In this document: positions 53,671-63,419 of the stretch, piece by piece
How the letters are laid out: every line of letters starts with the position of its first letter
Numbering within the stretch: the first letter of the stretch is position 1
Assembly (NCBI RefSeq): GCF_030296615.1
Contig: NZ_AP027732.1
Location: forward strand, 2,609,042 to 2,673,041
Direction of reading: 5' to 3'
DNA from: Frondihabitans sucicola
GTDB taxonomy: Bacteria > Actinomycetota > Actinomycetes > Actinomycetales > Microbacteriaceae
DNA length: 64,000 bases
Program-made: the position numbers and the translations under genes
The notes under the pieces: generated by a model
Databases searched by the model: none
Seen by the model: the letters and a program-made list of their open reading frames with translations, nothing else
What the model was told of the DNA's origin: nothing

Positions 53671-54291
53671 TCAGCCGGCCGCCTTGGCGGCTGCCAACGC
53701 GACCAGGCGCTTGTAGAGGGCGTCGGTCTGCTTGATGGTCGACTCGAGGCTGGCGGACGAGTCGATGACGTCGTCGGCCACGGCGAGACGTTCGTCGTCG
53801 CTGGCCTGGGCGTCGATCCGGCGGACCGCGTCGACTTCGTCCATGCCGCGAAGGGTCACCATCCGGGCCACGCGCATGCCGCGCGGGGCGTGCACCACGA
53901 CGACGCGGTCGAACTCGCCGGCGCCACGGGACTCGACGAGGAGCGGGACGTCGTACACGACGACACGCGCAGGATCGGAGGCGGTCGCCTCGGTCATGCG
54001 CTCGTGGCTCAATTCGCGGACGGCGGGATGCGTGATCGCCTCGAGGTCTTTTCGGGCCGACGGGTCGGAGAAGACGACGGCCCCGAGGGCCGGCCGGTCG
54101 AGGCTCCCGTCGGGAAGCAGGATCGCCTCGCCGAAGCGCTCGACGATGGCCGCCAACCCCGGGGTGCCGGGGCCGACCACCTCGCGGGCGAGCTGGTCGG
54201 CGTCGATGTGCGCGGCGCCCTTCTCGGCCAGCCGCGAAGCGACGATCGTCTTGCCTGCCGCGATCCCGCCGGTCAACCCCACTACGAACAC
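53671..54291 (-). CDS. coaE: dephospho-CoA kinase
   Basis: CoaE phosphorylates dephospho-CoA in the last step of coenzyme A synthesis. The 206-residue P-loop kinase has GLTGGIAAGKTIVASRLAE, HIDADQLAREVVGPGTPGL, THPAVRELSHERM and VYDVPLLVESRGAGEFD. It is the short form without the C-terminal DUF2367-type (GrpB) extension of mycobacterial CoaE. The GTG at 54291 follows TAGGGT by 6 nt. It lies between uvrB and rpsA, as in mycobacteria. Confidence 0.95.
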   Translation of the reverse strand: MFVVGLTGGIAAGKTIVASRLAEKGAAHIDADQLAREVVGPGTPGLAAIVERFGEAILLPDGSLDRPALGAVVFSDPSARKDLEAITHPAVRELSHERMTEATASDPARVVVYDVPLLVESRGAGEFDRVVVVHAPRGMRVARMVTLRGMDEVDAVRRIDAQASDDERLAVADDVIDSSASLESTIKQTDALYKRLVALAAAKAAG

Positions 54292-54297
54292 GGCTCC

Positions 54298-54303
54298 ACC
54301 CTA
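54298..54303 (-). promoter_or_regulatory. leaderless -10 box of coaE
   Basis: Reverse-strand TAGGGT ends 6 nt before GTG 54291. It gives coaE its own promoter between repeat copy 4 and the gene. Confidence 0.45.
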
Positions 54304-54382
54304 GCGCGCGACCTCTGCGACACGTGTGGTCCGCCGCCCCCTGCGCCTGGCCCCCGTCGCCGCCCGGGTCTTTCGGCCGCCC

Positions 54383-54461
54383 GAAATCGAAGGGGAATTT
54401 CGGTGCGCGGCGAAAATGAGGCGGATCGAAAGGGTGCCGAGGGAAAATCCCCTTCGATTTC
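54383..54461. repeat. inverted-repeat element, copy 4 of 4
   Basis: The left arm GAAATCGAAGGGGAAT (54383-54398, one base differs near its end) and right arm AATCCCCTTCGATTTC (54446-54461) enclose 47 nt. It is followed by GGGAGGAC and GGGA tandem repeats (54461-54494) and preceded by CGCCCGGGTC. The copy lies between the rpsA terminator and coaE, both on the reverse strand. Confidence 0.85.
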
Positions 54462-54515
54462 GGGAGGACGGGAGGACGGGAGGGAGGGAGGGACGCAAAG
54501 GAGGGCGGGGTAACG

Positions 54516-54555
54516 CCGCAACGGCGGCCACCCCGAAGGGCGACCGCCGTTGCGG
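54516..54555 (-). terminator. terminator of rpsA
   Basis: A perfect 12-bp stem CCGCAACGGCGG / CCGCCGTTGCGG with a 16-nt loop lies 15 nt after the rpsA stop on the reverse strand. Confidence 0.75.
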
Positions 54556-54570
54556 ATGGAACCGGTGTGA

Positions 54571-56025
54571 CTAGTTGTTGTTCGACAGCTTCTCGCGGAG
54601 AGCAGCGAGCGACTCGTCGTCGGCGAGGGTGCCGGCGCCAGAGGCGGCCTCGGTGTTCGAGAACGAGGAGCCCGACGGAACGTCGAACGCCGTGGCCTCT
54701 TCGACGAGCGAAGCGGCGACCTGCTTCTTGTGAGCCTCCCAGCGAGCCTGGGCGGCAGCGTAGTCCTGCTCCCACTTCTCGCGCTGGGACTCGAAGCCCT
54801 CGCGCCACTCGTTCGTCTCCGGGTCGAAGCCCTCGGGGTACTTGTAGTTGCCCTGGTCGTCGTACTCGGTGAGCATGCCGTAGAGCGCCGGGTCGAACTC
54901 GGTGCCCTCGGGGTCGACGCCCTCGTTGGCCTGCTTGAGGCTCAGCGAGATGCGGCGACGCTCGAGGTCGATGTCGATGACCTTGACGAACACCTCGTCG
55001 CCGACCGACACGACCTGCTCGGCGAGCTCGACGTGCTTGGCGGACAGCTCGGAGATGTGGACGAGGCCCTCGATGCCGTCGGCGACGCGAACGAACGCAC
55101 CGAACGGGACCAGCTTCGTGACCTTGCCGGGCGCGACCTGACCGATGGCGTGCGTGCGGGCGAAGACCTGCCACGGGTCTTCCTGGGTTGCCTTGAGCGA
55201 AAGCGACACGCGCTCGCGCTCGAGGTCGACCTCGAGGATCTCGACCGTGACTTCCTGGCCCACCTCGACGACCTCGGAGGCGTGCTCGATGTGCTTCCAG
55301 GAGAGCTCGGAGACGTGGACGAGGCCGTCGACGCCGCCCAGGTCGACGAACGCACCGAAGTTGACGATCGACGACACGACGCCCTTGCGGACCTGGCCCT
55401 TGTGGAGGTTGTTGAGGAACGACGTGCGGCTCTCGGACTGCGTCTGCTCGAGGAGAGCGCGACGCGAGAGGACGACGTTGTTGCGGTTCTTGTCGAGCTC
55501 GAGGATCTTGGCCTCGATCTCCTGGCCCAGGTAGGGCGTGAGGTCGCGGACACGACGCAGCTCGATGAGCGAGGCGGGAAGGAAGCCGCGGAGCCCGATG
55601 TCGACGATGAGGCCACCCTTGACGACCTCGATGACCGTACCGGTGACGACGCCGTCGGCGTCTTTGATCTTCTCGACGTCGCCCCAGGCACGCTCGTACT
55701 GAGCGCGCTTCTTGGACAGGATGAGACGGCCTTCTTTGTCTTCCTTCTGGAGGACGAGGGCCTCGACCGTGTCGCCGACGTTGACGACCTCGGTGGGGTC
55801 GACGTCGTGCTTGATCGAAAGTTCGCGCGAGGGGATGACACCCTCGGTCTTGTACCCGACGTCGAGGAGGACCTCGTCGCGGTCGATCTTGACGACGGTG
55901 CCCTCGATGAGGTCTCCGTCGTTGAAGAACTTGAGAGTCTTTTCGACCGCGGCAAGGAAGTCTTCAGCAGATCCGATGTCGTTGACGGCGACCTGCTTGG
56001 GTGCCTTGGTCGTTACGATTGTCAT
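54571..56025 (-). CDS. rpsA: 30S ribosomal protein S1
   Basis: S1 binds mRNA on the 30S subunit. The 484-residue protein has four S1 domains: GDLIEGTVVKIDRDEVLLDV, DGVVTGTVIEVVKGGLIVDI, GQVRKGVVSSIVNFGAFVDL and GQVAPGKVTKLVPFGAFVRV, each with the matching LSLK/LSKK end strands. The Gly/Phe/His RNA-binding pattern is clear in domains 3 and 4. The C-terminal part (YGMLTEYDDQGNYKYPEGFD) is the acidic actinobacterial extension. ATG 56025 is chosen by family comparison; a longer start 120 nt upstream lies in the leader. Confidence 0.96.
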   Translation of the reverse strand: MTIVTTKAPKQVAVNDIGSAEDFLAAVEKTLKFFNDGDLIEGTVVKIDRDEVLLDVGYKTEGVIPSRELSIKHDVDPTEVVNVGDTVEALVLQKEDKEGRLILSKKRAQYERAWGDVEKIKDADGVVTGTVIEVVKGGLIVDIGLRGFLPASLIELRRVRDLTPYLGQEIEAKILELDKNRNNVVLSRRALLEQTQSESRTSFLNNLHKGQVRKGVVSSIVNFGAFVDLGGVDGLVHVSELSWKHIEHASEVVEVGQEVTVEILEVDLERERVSLSLKATQEDPWQVFARTHAIGQVAPGKVTKLVPFGAFVRVADGIEGLVHISELSAKHVELAEQVVSVGDEVFVKVIDIDLERRRISLSLKQANEGVDPEGTEFDPALYGMLTEYDDQGNYKYPEGFDPETNEWREGFESQREKWEQDYAAAQARWEAHKKQVAASLVEEATAFDVPSGSSFSNTEAASGAGTLADDESLAALREKLSNNN

Positions 56026-56148
56026 GTAGTGGTTGCTCCAGCTGGGCATTTCTCGGGCCACAACCCCTGCCGCCCGCGAATGAGATCGTGGGTGGAGTTT
56101 CGTGGGGATGCGGCAAAGCGGATAGTTCGACGCAGTTTGCGCCAAGCA

Positions 56149-56178
56149 ATTCTAACGGTACGAAGCTGGTGCGATCAA
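56149..56178 (-). promoter_or_regulatory. rpsA promoter with -35 and -10
   Basis: TTGATC (56173-56178), an 18-nt spacer and TAGAAT (56149-56154) form one of the few two-element promoters in the window. Transcription would start near 56143, giving a leader of about 115 nt ahead of rpsA. Confidence 0.55.
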
Positions 56179-56217
56179 CCCGCGATCATGCCCCGCCCCA
56201 GCGCCGCACAAGCATCG

Positions 56218-57921
56218 TCAGGCGAGGAGAGCCCGGCGGAGAGTGTCGAGGCCGACTCCTCCGAGTGCCAGCGCCTCGGAATGGAACCGGCGGACGTCGA
56301 ACGACTCGCCATCGCGGCGAGCCCTTTCGGCCCGCAGGTCTTCCCAGATCCGCTGTCCGACCTTGTAGGACGGAGCTTGCCCGGGCCAGCCGAGGTAGCG
56401 GTCGACCTCGAACCGGATGAACGATTCGTCCATGTTGACGTTGTCGGTCATATAAGCGAAGGCCTTCTCGTAATCCCAGAGGCCGCCGGCCGGCACCGAG
56501 GCGCAGCCGGGGAATTCTTTACCCAGGTGGACGCCGATGTCGATCACCACGCGGGCGGCTCGCATTCGCTGGCCGTCGAGCATCCCGAGGCGGTCGCCCG
56601 GGTCTTCGAGGTATCCGAGCTCGTCCATCAGGCGTTCCGCGTACAGCGCCCAGCCTTCGGCGTGGCCGGACGTGCCGGCGAGGGAGCGCCGGTAGGTGTT
56701 GAGCGTCGCCCGGTTGTAGACGGCCTGGCCGAGTTGGAGGTGATGCCCCGGTACGCCCTCGTGGTAGACCGTGGTCGTCTCGCGCCAGGTGGTGAAGCGG
56801 GTCACGCCGAGCGGAACCGACCACCACATGCGACCCGGCCGGGCGAAATCGTCGCTCGGTGCCGTGTAGTAGATACCGCCGTCGTGAGTCGGGGCGATCA
56901 TGCACTCGAGAGTGCGGATGGACTCGGGGATGTCGAAGTGGGTGGCGCCGAGCTCGGCCACGGCGCGATCGCTCAGGGCCTGCATCCAGCGCCGGAGAGC
57001 CTCAGGACCGTCGAGCTGGCGAGCAGGATCGGCGTCGAGCAACTCGATGGCGCGGGCGACGGTCGCGCCCTCTTCGATCTGCCCGGCGATGGCCTCCTGC
57101 TCGGCGGCCATCCGTGCGACCTCGTCGAGGCCCCACGCGTAGGTCTCGTCGGGGTCGACGGTGGCGCCGAGGAAACGGCGCGAGTGGAGCGCGTACGCCT
57201 CGCGCCCGACCGCGTCGTCGACGACGGCCGCAGCCAGCAATTCGCCTCGCAGGAAGGCTTCGAGCCCCAGGTAGGCCTCGCGCGACGCCGCGGAGTTCGT
57301 GCGGAGCCTGGTCAGGAGGTCGGCCGACAGCTCGTCACCCGAACCGGGTGCCGGATCGGCGACGAGTTCGGCGAAGAACCCCTCCGGCCCGGCGTTTCTG
57401 GCGCACTGCTCGGCGACGGCCGACACCTGGCGTTTGGCCGGGACGACGCCGCGTTCGATACCGAGCCGCAGCGTGCTGATGTAGCCGTCGATGGCCGCCG
57501 GGAGGTTGCCGAGTCGCGAGGCGATGTCGGCCCAGTCGTCTTCGGTCTCGGTCGGCATCAGGTCGAAGACGTCGCGCAGACCCTGCGCTGGCGACGCGAT
57601 CACGTTCAGGTCGCGGAGGTGGAGCTGCTGCGCGTCGTACTCGAGGTCGAGGGCGAGTGACGACTCGAGGTCGTCTTTGGTGACCTGGTCGACCGAGTCG
57701 ACCGCTGCGGTGGCGTGCAGTTCTTCGAGCGTGGAAGTAGCTGCGGCCACGTAGGCCGCTTGGCCGGCGGGCGACGTGTCGCCGTACTCGCCGGTTCGCC
57801 CCGTGCGACCGAGCCAGGTCGCCCAGAGCGGATCGAGTTCGACGAGCGTGTCGACCCAGCGCTCGGCGATGGCGTCGACGGGAGTGGTCTGGCGGGTGGC
57901 GGGGACATCATCGTGACTCAT
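56218..57921 (-). CDS. DUF885 family metallopeptidase-like protein
   Basis: A 567-residue soluble protein of the DUF885 family. The core is TVYHEGVPGHHLQLGQAVYNR, an HExxxxHH zinc-peptidase-like site, with a downstream GHAEGWALYAERLMDELGYL segment carrying a candidate third ligand Glu. No signal peptide is seen, so it is probably a cytoplasmic peptidase or carboxypeptidase; the substrate is unknown. It starts 34 nt after the PTS IIB gene and is likely cotranscribed with it. Confidence 0.85.
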   Translation of the reverse strand: MSHDDVPATRQTTPVDAIAERWVDTLVELDPLWATWLGRTGRTGEYGDTSPAGQAAYVAAATSTLEELHATAAVDSVDQVTKDDLESSLALDLEYDAQQLHLRDLNVIASPAQGLRDVFDLMPTETEDDWADIASRLGNLPAAIDGYISTLRLGIERGVVPAKRQVSAVAEQCARNAGPEGFFAELVADPAPGSGDELSADLLTRLRTNSAASREAYLGLEAFLRGELLAAAVVDDAVGREAYALHSRRFLGATVDPDETYAWGLDEVARMAAEQEAIAGQIEEGATVARAIELLDADPARQLDGPEALRRWMQALSDRAVAELGATHFDIPESIRTLECMIAPTHDGGIYYTAPSDDFARPGRMWWSVPLGVTRFTTWRETTTVYHEGVPGHHLQLGQAVYNRATLNTYRRSLAGTSGHAEGWALYAERLMDELGYLEDPGDRLGMLDGQRMRAARVVIDIGVHLGKEFPGCASVPAGGLWDYEKAFAYMTDNVNMDESFIRFEVDRYLGWPGQAPSYKVGQRIWEDLRAERARRDGESFDVRRFHSEALALGGVGLDTLRRALLA

Positions 57922-57955
57922 GGGAACGAGCCTATCCACGGCCACCGACACCGGT

Positions 57956-58267
57956 TCAGACCTCGATGCTGGTGCCGTTCTGGATCGCCTCGACGACGCG
58001 TGCCACGGCAGGATCGCCCATGAAGAGCTGGAACGGGATGACCGGCGTTCCTTCGCCGGCGGCCTCTCGAGCGCGGGCCGCGAGATTGTTCTGCGTGACC
58101 ACCACGTCGGCGTCGGCGGGGATCTCGTGGACAGCGGAGTGCTCGACCGTGACGCCACTGTTCTTGAGCTGCTTCTTGAGCGTGGTGGCGAGCATGATGC
58201 TCGAGCCCATGCCCGCGTCGCAGGCGACGATCAGCTTCTTGACGTTGGCTCCGTCGATGGTGACCAT
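57956..58267 (-). CDS. PTS sugar transporter subunit IIB (mannitol/lactose-type), stand-alone
   Basis: A 103-residue IIB domain. The phosphoacceptor Cys16 is in LIVACDAGMGSSIM, followed by LKKQLKNSGVTVEHSAV and VVVTQNNLAARAREAAGEG. This most resembles mannitol-type IIB. No IIA, IIC, HPr or enzyme I genes are in the window, so it works with partners elsewhere or has a regulatory role. ATG 58267 has GGAGAAC upstream. It sits between polA and the DUF885 gene. Confidence 0.85.
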   Translation of the reverse strand: MVTIDGANVKKLIVACDAGMGSSIMLATTLKKQLKNSGVTVEHSAVHEIPADADVVVTQNNLAARAREAAGEGTPVIPFQLFMGDPAVARVVEAIQNGTSIEV

Positions 58268-58357
58268 GGGGTTCTCCTTCGGTTGCCGTGGTGTCGTCGT
58301 TCTCTCACCTGCCATCATGCTCTGCAGCGCCCCGATTGGTCGGGCAGGCGAGCAGGA

Positions 58358-61034
58358 TCAGTGGGCGGCGGCGTCCCAGCTCTCACCCGTGCCGACCGAG
58401 ACGTCGAGTGGCACCCGCAGATCGGCCGCCGAGCCCATCCGGTGACGCACGATCTCTTCGACCTGATCGATCTCGCCGCGGGCAACCTCGACGATCAGTT
58501 CGTCGTGCACCTGCAGGAGGACCCTCGACTGGAGTTCTCGCTCGTCGAGGTCGTGGCGCACACCGAGCATCGCGATCTTCATGATGTCTGCCGCCGACCC
58601 CTGGATCGGTGCGTTCAGCGCCGCGCGCTCGGCGTTCTCGCGCAGGACGCGATTGGACGATTTCAGGTCGGCGAACGGGCGGCGACGGCCGAAGATCGTC
58701 TCGGTGTAGCCGTCTTCGCGCGCCTGCTCGACGACGTTCCGGAGGTAGTCGCGGACAGCGCCGAAACGGGCGAAGTAGTCGGTCATCAGCTGCTTGGCCT
58801 CGGCCGTCTCGATCCGAAGCTGTTTGGACAGCCCGAAGGCGCTCAACCCGTAGGCCAGGCCGTAGGACATCGCCTTGACCTTCGTGCGCATCGTCGGGGA
58901 GACCTCGGACGGTTCGACACCGAAGATGCGGGCCCCGACGAAGCGGTGGAGGTCTTCGCCCTCGGTGAACGCGGTGATGAGGCCCTCGTCGCCCGAGAGA
59001 TGCGCCATGATGCGCATCTCGATCTGCGAGTAGTCGGCCGTGAGGAGCGTCTCGTAGTCGGGCCCGTGCTGGAAGGCGGCGCGGATCTCATGACCGACCT
59101 CGGTCTTGACCGGGATGTTCTGCAGGTTCGGGTCGATCGACGAGATGCGGCCGGTGGTCGTGCCGGTCTGGTCGTAGGTCGTGTGGATACGTCCGCCCTC
59201 GTCGACCGCCTTGTCGAGGGTCTCGATGATCTGTCGCAGCTTCGTCGCGTCGCGGTGCTTCAGCAGCAGGCCGAGGAACGGGTGCGGATGCTTGTCTTGC
59301 AGGTCGGCCAGTGAACCCGCGTCGGTGGAGTAACCGGTCTTCATCGACCGGGTCTTCGGCATGTCGAGCTGCTCGAACAGCACTTCTTGGAGCTGCTTGG
59401 GCGACCCGAGGTTGACCTCGCGACCGATCACTTCGAACGCCTCGGCGGCCAGAGTCGCCGCCGTGTCGGCGAGGCGAGCCGACAGCTCGCGGAGGGCCGG
59501 ACGGTCGGTGGCGACGCCGGTGAGCTCCATGTCGCCGAGGACGGCGACGAGCGGGAGCTCGATATCGCGCAGCACGCCGCGCGACCCTCGTCGAGGAGTG
59601 CGTCGAGCTCGTCGGAGACGCGGAGCGCGTACCAGGCCTCGAGAGCTACTCCCCGGCGTCGTCGGCCGGCACGAGCTGGTTGGGATCGGCCTCCGGCATA
59701 CGCTCGGCCAGGTGCTCGTAGACGAGGTCGCCGAGCGCGAACGAGGTGCGGCCCGGACGGAGCAGCCACGCGGCGATCCGAGGGTCGCCGCGGAGACCGG
59801 TGAGGGTGAGCCCGGCGCGCTTGAGCGCCTTGTAGGCACGCTTGGCGTCGTGGACCACTTTGGGAGAGTCGGCGTCGAGCCATTCTTCGAGAGCGACGTA
59901 GTCGCCCCGGCCAGCGGCCCAGGGCACGTGCACGGTGTCGCCGGCGGCGGCGATACCGAGGCCGAGGACCGTGTTGTCGGGCCCGTATTCGACCGACAGA
60001 CCGACCGGCGGCTTGTCGGCCGAGGCGTGCGTGCGGAGCCAGTGGGCCAGCTCTTCGTCGATGAGGGTTCGGACCACCGGGACGGTCGGCCCCGTCGGCG
60101 CGCTGGGCTCAGTGCTCGCAGCCGACGTGCCCGTCGCCGCGCCGCCCTCGGCCAGAGCCGTGACGCGGTCGAGCAAGGTTCGGAACTGCAGCCGGTCGAA
60201 GACCTCGCGCACGGCGGGGACGTCGATGGGGCGCCGCTCGAGATCGTCGGGGCCCACGGGCAGGTCGACGTCGGTGACGAGGCGATTGAGCTTGCGGTTG
60301 CGGACGGCGCGGTCGTACTGCTCGCGGAGTTTGTCGCCGACGACGCCCTTGATCTCGTCGCGGTGCTCGATCACCTCGTCGAGAGAGCCGAACTGCGTGA
60401 TCCACTTGACGGCTGTCTTCTCGCCGACCTTGTCGACGCCGATGAGGTTGTCGCTCGTCTCGCCGACCAGTGCGGCGATCTCGGGGTACTGGTGGGGTTC
60501 GATGCCGTAGCGCTCGAACACCTTGTCGCGGTCGTAGCGGGTCAGGTCGGTGACGCCGCGCGCCGACGGGTAGAGCAGCGTGACGTCGTCGTTGACCATC
60601 TGGATCGCGTCGCGGTCGCCGGAGACGACGTAGACGGTGTACCCGGCGGCGGAGCCGCGGGCGGCGAGCGTCGCCAGGATGTCGTCGGCCTCGAAGTCTT
60701 CTTTGGTGATGGTGGTGATGCCCATCGCGTGCAGCGCCTCTTCGAGCAGCGGGATCTGCCCCACGAACTCGGGCGGCGTCTCGGAGCGGGTGCCCTTGTA
60801 CTCGGGGTATTCGCGAGTGCGGAACGAGTAGCGCGAGATGTCGAAAGCGACGGCTAGGTGAGTCGGCTTCTCGTTCTTGAGCAGGTTGAGCAGCATCGAG
60901 ATGAACCCGTGGATGGCATTCGTGTGCTGCCCTTCACGATTGACGAAACTATCGATCGGAAGGGCGTAGAAGGCCCGGAATGCGAGGGAATGACCGTCGA
61001 TTACAAGGAGGGTAGGCTTTGCTTCGTCCGACAC
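58358..61034 (-). CDS. polA: DNA polymerase I (two one-base deletions)
   Basis: PolA fills gaps in repair and removes RNA primers. Repaired, it has about 892 residues. The N-terminal 5'-3' nuclease starts LLVIDGHSLAFRAFYALP and has FEADDILATLA and VSGDRDAIQMV. The middle 3'-5' domain lacks clear catalytic acids (VGLSVEYGPDN, VHDAKRAYKAL), as in other actinobacteria, so proofreading is probably lost. The polymerase has motif A DYSQIEMRIMAHLSGD, motif B MRTKVKAMSYGLAYG and motif C VHDE. Deletions are near 59656 (GGGG) and 59582 (GGG), 75 nt apart. The GTG start follows TAGGCT by 6 nt. Confidence 0.96.
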
Positions 61035-61040
61035 CCCGTC

Positions 61041-61046
61041 AGCCTA
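61041..61046 (-). promoter_or_regulatory. leaderless -10 box of polA
   Basis: Reverse-strand TAGGCT ends exactly 6 nt before the polA GTG at 61034. No ribosome site precedes the start. Confidence 0.5.
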
Positions 61047-61110
61047 GCGGCCACCTCCGACACTCGTCCCGGCTCGCACTGCCGACGGCCGATCTTCTGA
61101 GAGAACCCCT

Positions 61111-61539
61111 GTGACTGAGCCGACCTCCCCCTCGTTCAGTGCCGAAGCCCTCGACTTCCTCGATCGCCGAGGGGCAGGTGAACTGGCCGACAAGATGGGC
61201 ATTGAGATCGTCGAGCTCAGCGCCGAACGAGCCGTCGCGACAATGCCCGTCGAGGGAAATCGGCAGCCGGTCGGGATCTTGCACGGCGGGGCCCACGTTG
61301 TCCTGGCGGAATCGCTCGGATCGATGGCCGCGAGCGTTCACGCCGGACCGGGGCGGATCGCCATGGGCATCGAATTGAACGCTTCGCACAGCCGGGCCGC
61401 GACTTCGGGAGTCGTCACCGGTACCTGCACCGCCCTTCACCTGGGGCGCACGCTGACGACGCACGAGATCGTGATGACCGATGAGCAGGGCCGTCGACTC
61501 TCGACCGTGCGGATCACCAACATCTTGCGCGACGCGTAG
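61111..61539 (+). CDS. PaaI-type hotdog thioesterase
   Basis: A 142-residue hotdog-fold thioesterase. Typical stretches are MGIEIVELSAERAVATMPV, the active-site region PVGILHGGAHVVLAESLGS and GIELNASHSRAATSGVVTG. Relatives hydrolyse aromatic or short acyl-CoAs (PaaI, MenI/DHNA-CoA). In actinobacteria the gene next to polA is often of this type. GTG 61111 has AGAGAAC upstream. It is divergent from polA. Confidence 0.88.
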   Translation: MTEPTSPSFSAEALDFLDRRGAGELADKMGIEIVELSAERAVATMPVEGNRQPVGILHGGAHVVLAESLGSMAASVHAGPGRIAMGIELNASHSRAATSGVVTGTCTALHLGRTLTTHEIVMTDEQGRRLSTVRITNILRDA

Positions 61540-61548
61540 TCGTTCCCC

Positions 61549-62678
61549 TCAGCGGAGGGGCAGGAGGAACGCGCGGAGGTCGTCGGCGAGGAGCTCGGGC
61601 TCTTCGTACGGCGCGAAGTGACCGCCACGATCGAAGACCGTGAAGCGCCGGACGTCGTAGGTACGCTCGGCCCAGCTTCGCGGCGCGTGGCCGATGTCGC
61701 CCGGGAAGAGCGCGACCGCCGTGGGCACGTCGACGCGGCCGACCTGTGGCGTGATGCCCGCACCCGACTCGTAGTAGGGCCGGAACGACGTCGAGATCGT
61801 ATTGGTGAACCAGTAGAGCGATGCCTGGGTCAGCAGGAAATCGTCGCCGAAGCGGGACGACACGTCGCCGTTCGAATCGCTCCACGAGCGGTACTTCTCG
61901 AGGATCCAGGCGAGGAGGCCGACGGGTGAGTCGCTGAGACCGTAGGACAGGCTCAGCGGTTTGGTGCGCTGCTGGTGGTTGTACGCTCCTCGGCAGCTGA
62001 CCAGCCCGTCATCGCGTCGAGATAGGCCTGCTCGTCAGCGGTCACGGTCGCAGGATCGAAGGCAGCCGGCTGAGCGACGGCCATCAGGTGGATCCCGGCC
62101 AGGGCTTCGGGATGCGCCGAGCCCAGCCGTGACGTGATGCCGGCGCCCAGATCGCCACCGTGCGCCGCGTATCGCTCGAAGCCGAGATGTTCGTGCATCA
62201 GCAGATGCCAGAGCTCGTGGGTGTGCACGGGGTCGATCAGCGACGGCTGCTGCGCCGACAGCGTGTAGCCGGGGATGGACGGCACGATGACGGTGAACGA
62301 GTCTTCGGGCCGGCCGCCGAACCGTGACGGTGCGGACAGACGCTCGGCGAGCGGAACGAGCTCGAAGAACGTGCTCGGCCAGCCGTTCGTCAGAACGATC
62401 GGCAAGCCGCCGGGCGCTTCGGCGTCGAAGCGGAGGTAGTGGAGCGCGGACCCTCCGACATCGGCGACGAACGATGGAAGCGCATTGAGCGCGGCCTCCT
62501 GCGCCCGCCAGTCGAAACCGTCCGCCCAGTAGTCGGCGAGTCGATGCAGGATGCCGGGCTCGGTGCCCGCCTCCCAGCCTTCTGTCGGCCACGGCCTCGG
62601 CCAGCGCGTGTGGCGCAGGCGGGCCCGGAGGTCGTCGAGGTCGGCGTCGGAGACATCGCAGAGTGCTGGCGTCGTCAT
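61549..62678 (-). CDS. epoxide hydrolase family protein (one-base frameshift)
   Basis: An alpha/beta hydrolase of about 376 residues with the N-terminal EHN domain (LDDLRARLRHTRWPRPWP, ADYWADGFDWRAQEAALNAL) that defines this epoxide hydrolase subgroup. The oxyanion turn is LTNGWPSTFFEL (HGWPG variant with Asn), the nucleophile is Asp in AAHGGDLGAGI, and the His is in DRGGHFAPYEEPEL. The frame breaks near 61995 where GG should be GGG (AAEGAYNHQQRTKPLSLSY). ATG 62678 follows TACGGT by 6 nt. The substrate is unknown. It is convergent with the thioesterase gene. Confidence 0.87.
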
Positions 62679-62684
62679 GCCATG

Positions 62685-62690
62685 ACCGTA
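62685..62690 (-). promoter_or_regulatory. leaderless -10 box of the epoxide hydrolase gene
   Basis: Reverse-strand TACGGT ends 6 nt before ATG 62678, with CATGGC as spacer. Confidence 0.45.
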
Positions 62691-62737
62691 GCGACCAGCA
62701 CCGACATCGGCCCAGCGTCGACCCGTGGGAGGAAAGA

Positions 62738-63342
62738 CTATTTCTTGACGCTGAGTTGCTCGATGATGGCCTGAGCCACGTCGTGCATGGTGAGACGGCG
62801 ATCCATCGACGCCTTCTGGATCCAGCGGAAGGCCTCGGGCTCGGTGAGCCCCATCTTCTCGTTGAGCAGACCCTTCGCTCGGTCGACGAGCTTGCGGGTT
62901 TCGAACCGCTCGACGAGGTCGGCGACCTCGGCCTCGAGCGTGATGATCTGCGTGTAGCGCGAAAGAGCGATCTCGATCGCGGGGAGCAGATCGTTCGGCG
63001 TGAAGGGCTTGACGACGTAGGCCAGAGCGCCCGCCTCGCTGGCTCGCTCGACGAGCTCCTTCTGGCTGAACGCCGTGAGGAGGACGACAGGGGCGATGTG
63101 GTTCTTGGACAGCGTCTCAGCCGCGGAGATGCCGTCGAGCTTGGGCATCTTGACGTCCATGATCACGAGATCGGGGCGCAGCTCGGTTGCAAGAGCCACG
63201 GCGGTCTCGCCGTCGCCGGCCTCACCGACGACCTCGAAGCCGTTGTCGCGAAGGATCTCGACGATGTCGAGACGGATGAGGACTCATCCTCTGCGACGAC
63301 GACGCGACGGGGTGCTGCTGGTGTTGCCTCTTGATCACTCAC
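62738..63342 (-). CDS. pdtaR: ANTAR-domain response regulator (PdtaR-like; one-base frameshift)
   Basis: A two-domain regulator of about 201 residues. The receiver domain has acidic pocket VVVAEDES, phospho-acceptor Asp in LVIMDVKMPKLDG, Thr in LLTAFSQ and Lys in VVKPF. A short coiled linker leads to the ANTAR RNA-binding domain RKLVDRAKGLLNEKMGLTEPEAFRWIQKAS in two parts. PdtaR-type proteins bind nascent RNA hairpins and block termination. The frame breaks near 63286 where CC should be CCC (EDESLIRLDIVEIL). The GTG start follows TAGGCT by 7 nt. The partner kinase is not in the window. Location near polA matches mycobacteria. Confidence 0.92.
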
Positions 63343-63349
63343 GTGTTTC

Positions 63350-63355
63350 AGCCTA
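63350..63355 (-). promoter_or_regulatory. leaderless -10 box of pdtaR
   Basis: Reverse-strand TAGGCT ends 7 nt before GTG 63342. It lies between the tRNA gene and pdtaR. Confidence 0.4.
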
Positions 63356-63419
63356 CCGGTCTTTGCTTAAGAGGGTTTTCGATGGTGTTCCGGTGCGCCT
63401 CGAGCCCCGACGAATTCGG

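Noticed and set aside
53153..55174. Reverse-strand open frame running through coaE, repeat copy 4 and into rpsA
   Set aside because: The repeat arms lack stops in all frames, which creates false read-through. Real frames for uvrB, coaE and rpsA are clear.
54730..57660. Long open frame antisense to rpsA and the DUF885 gene
   Set aside because: It spans two unrelated sense genes and the rpsA promoter, which is typical of a compositional artefact.
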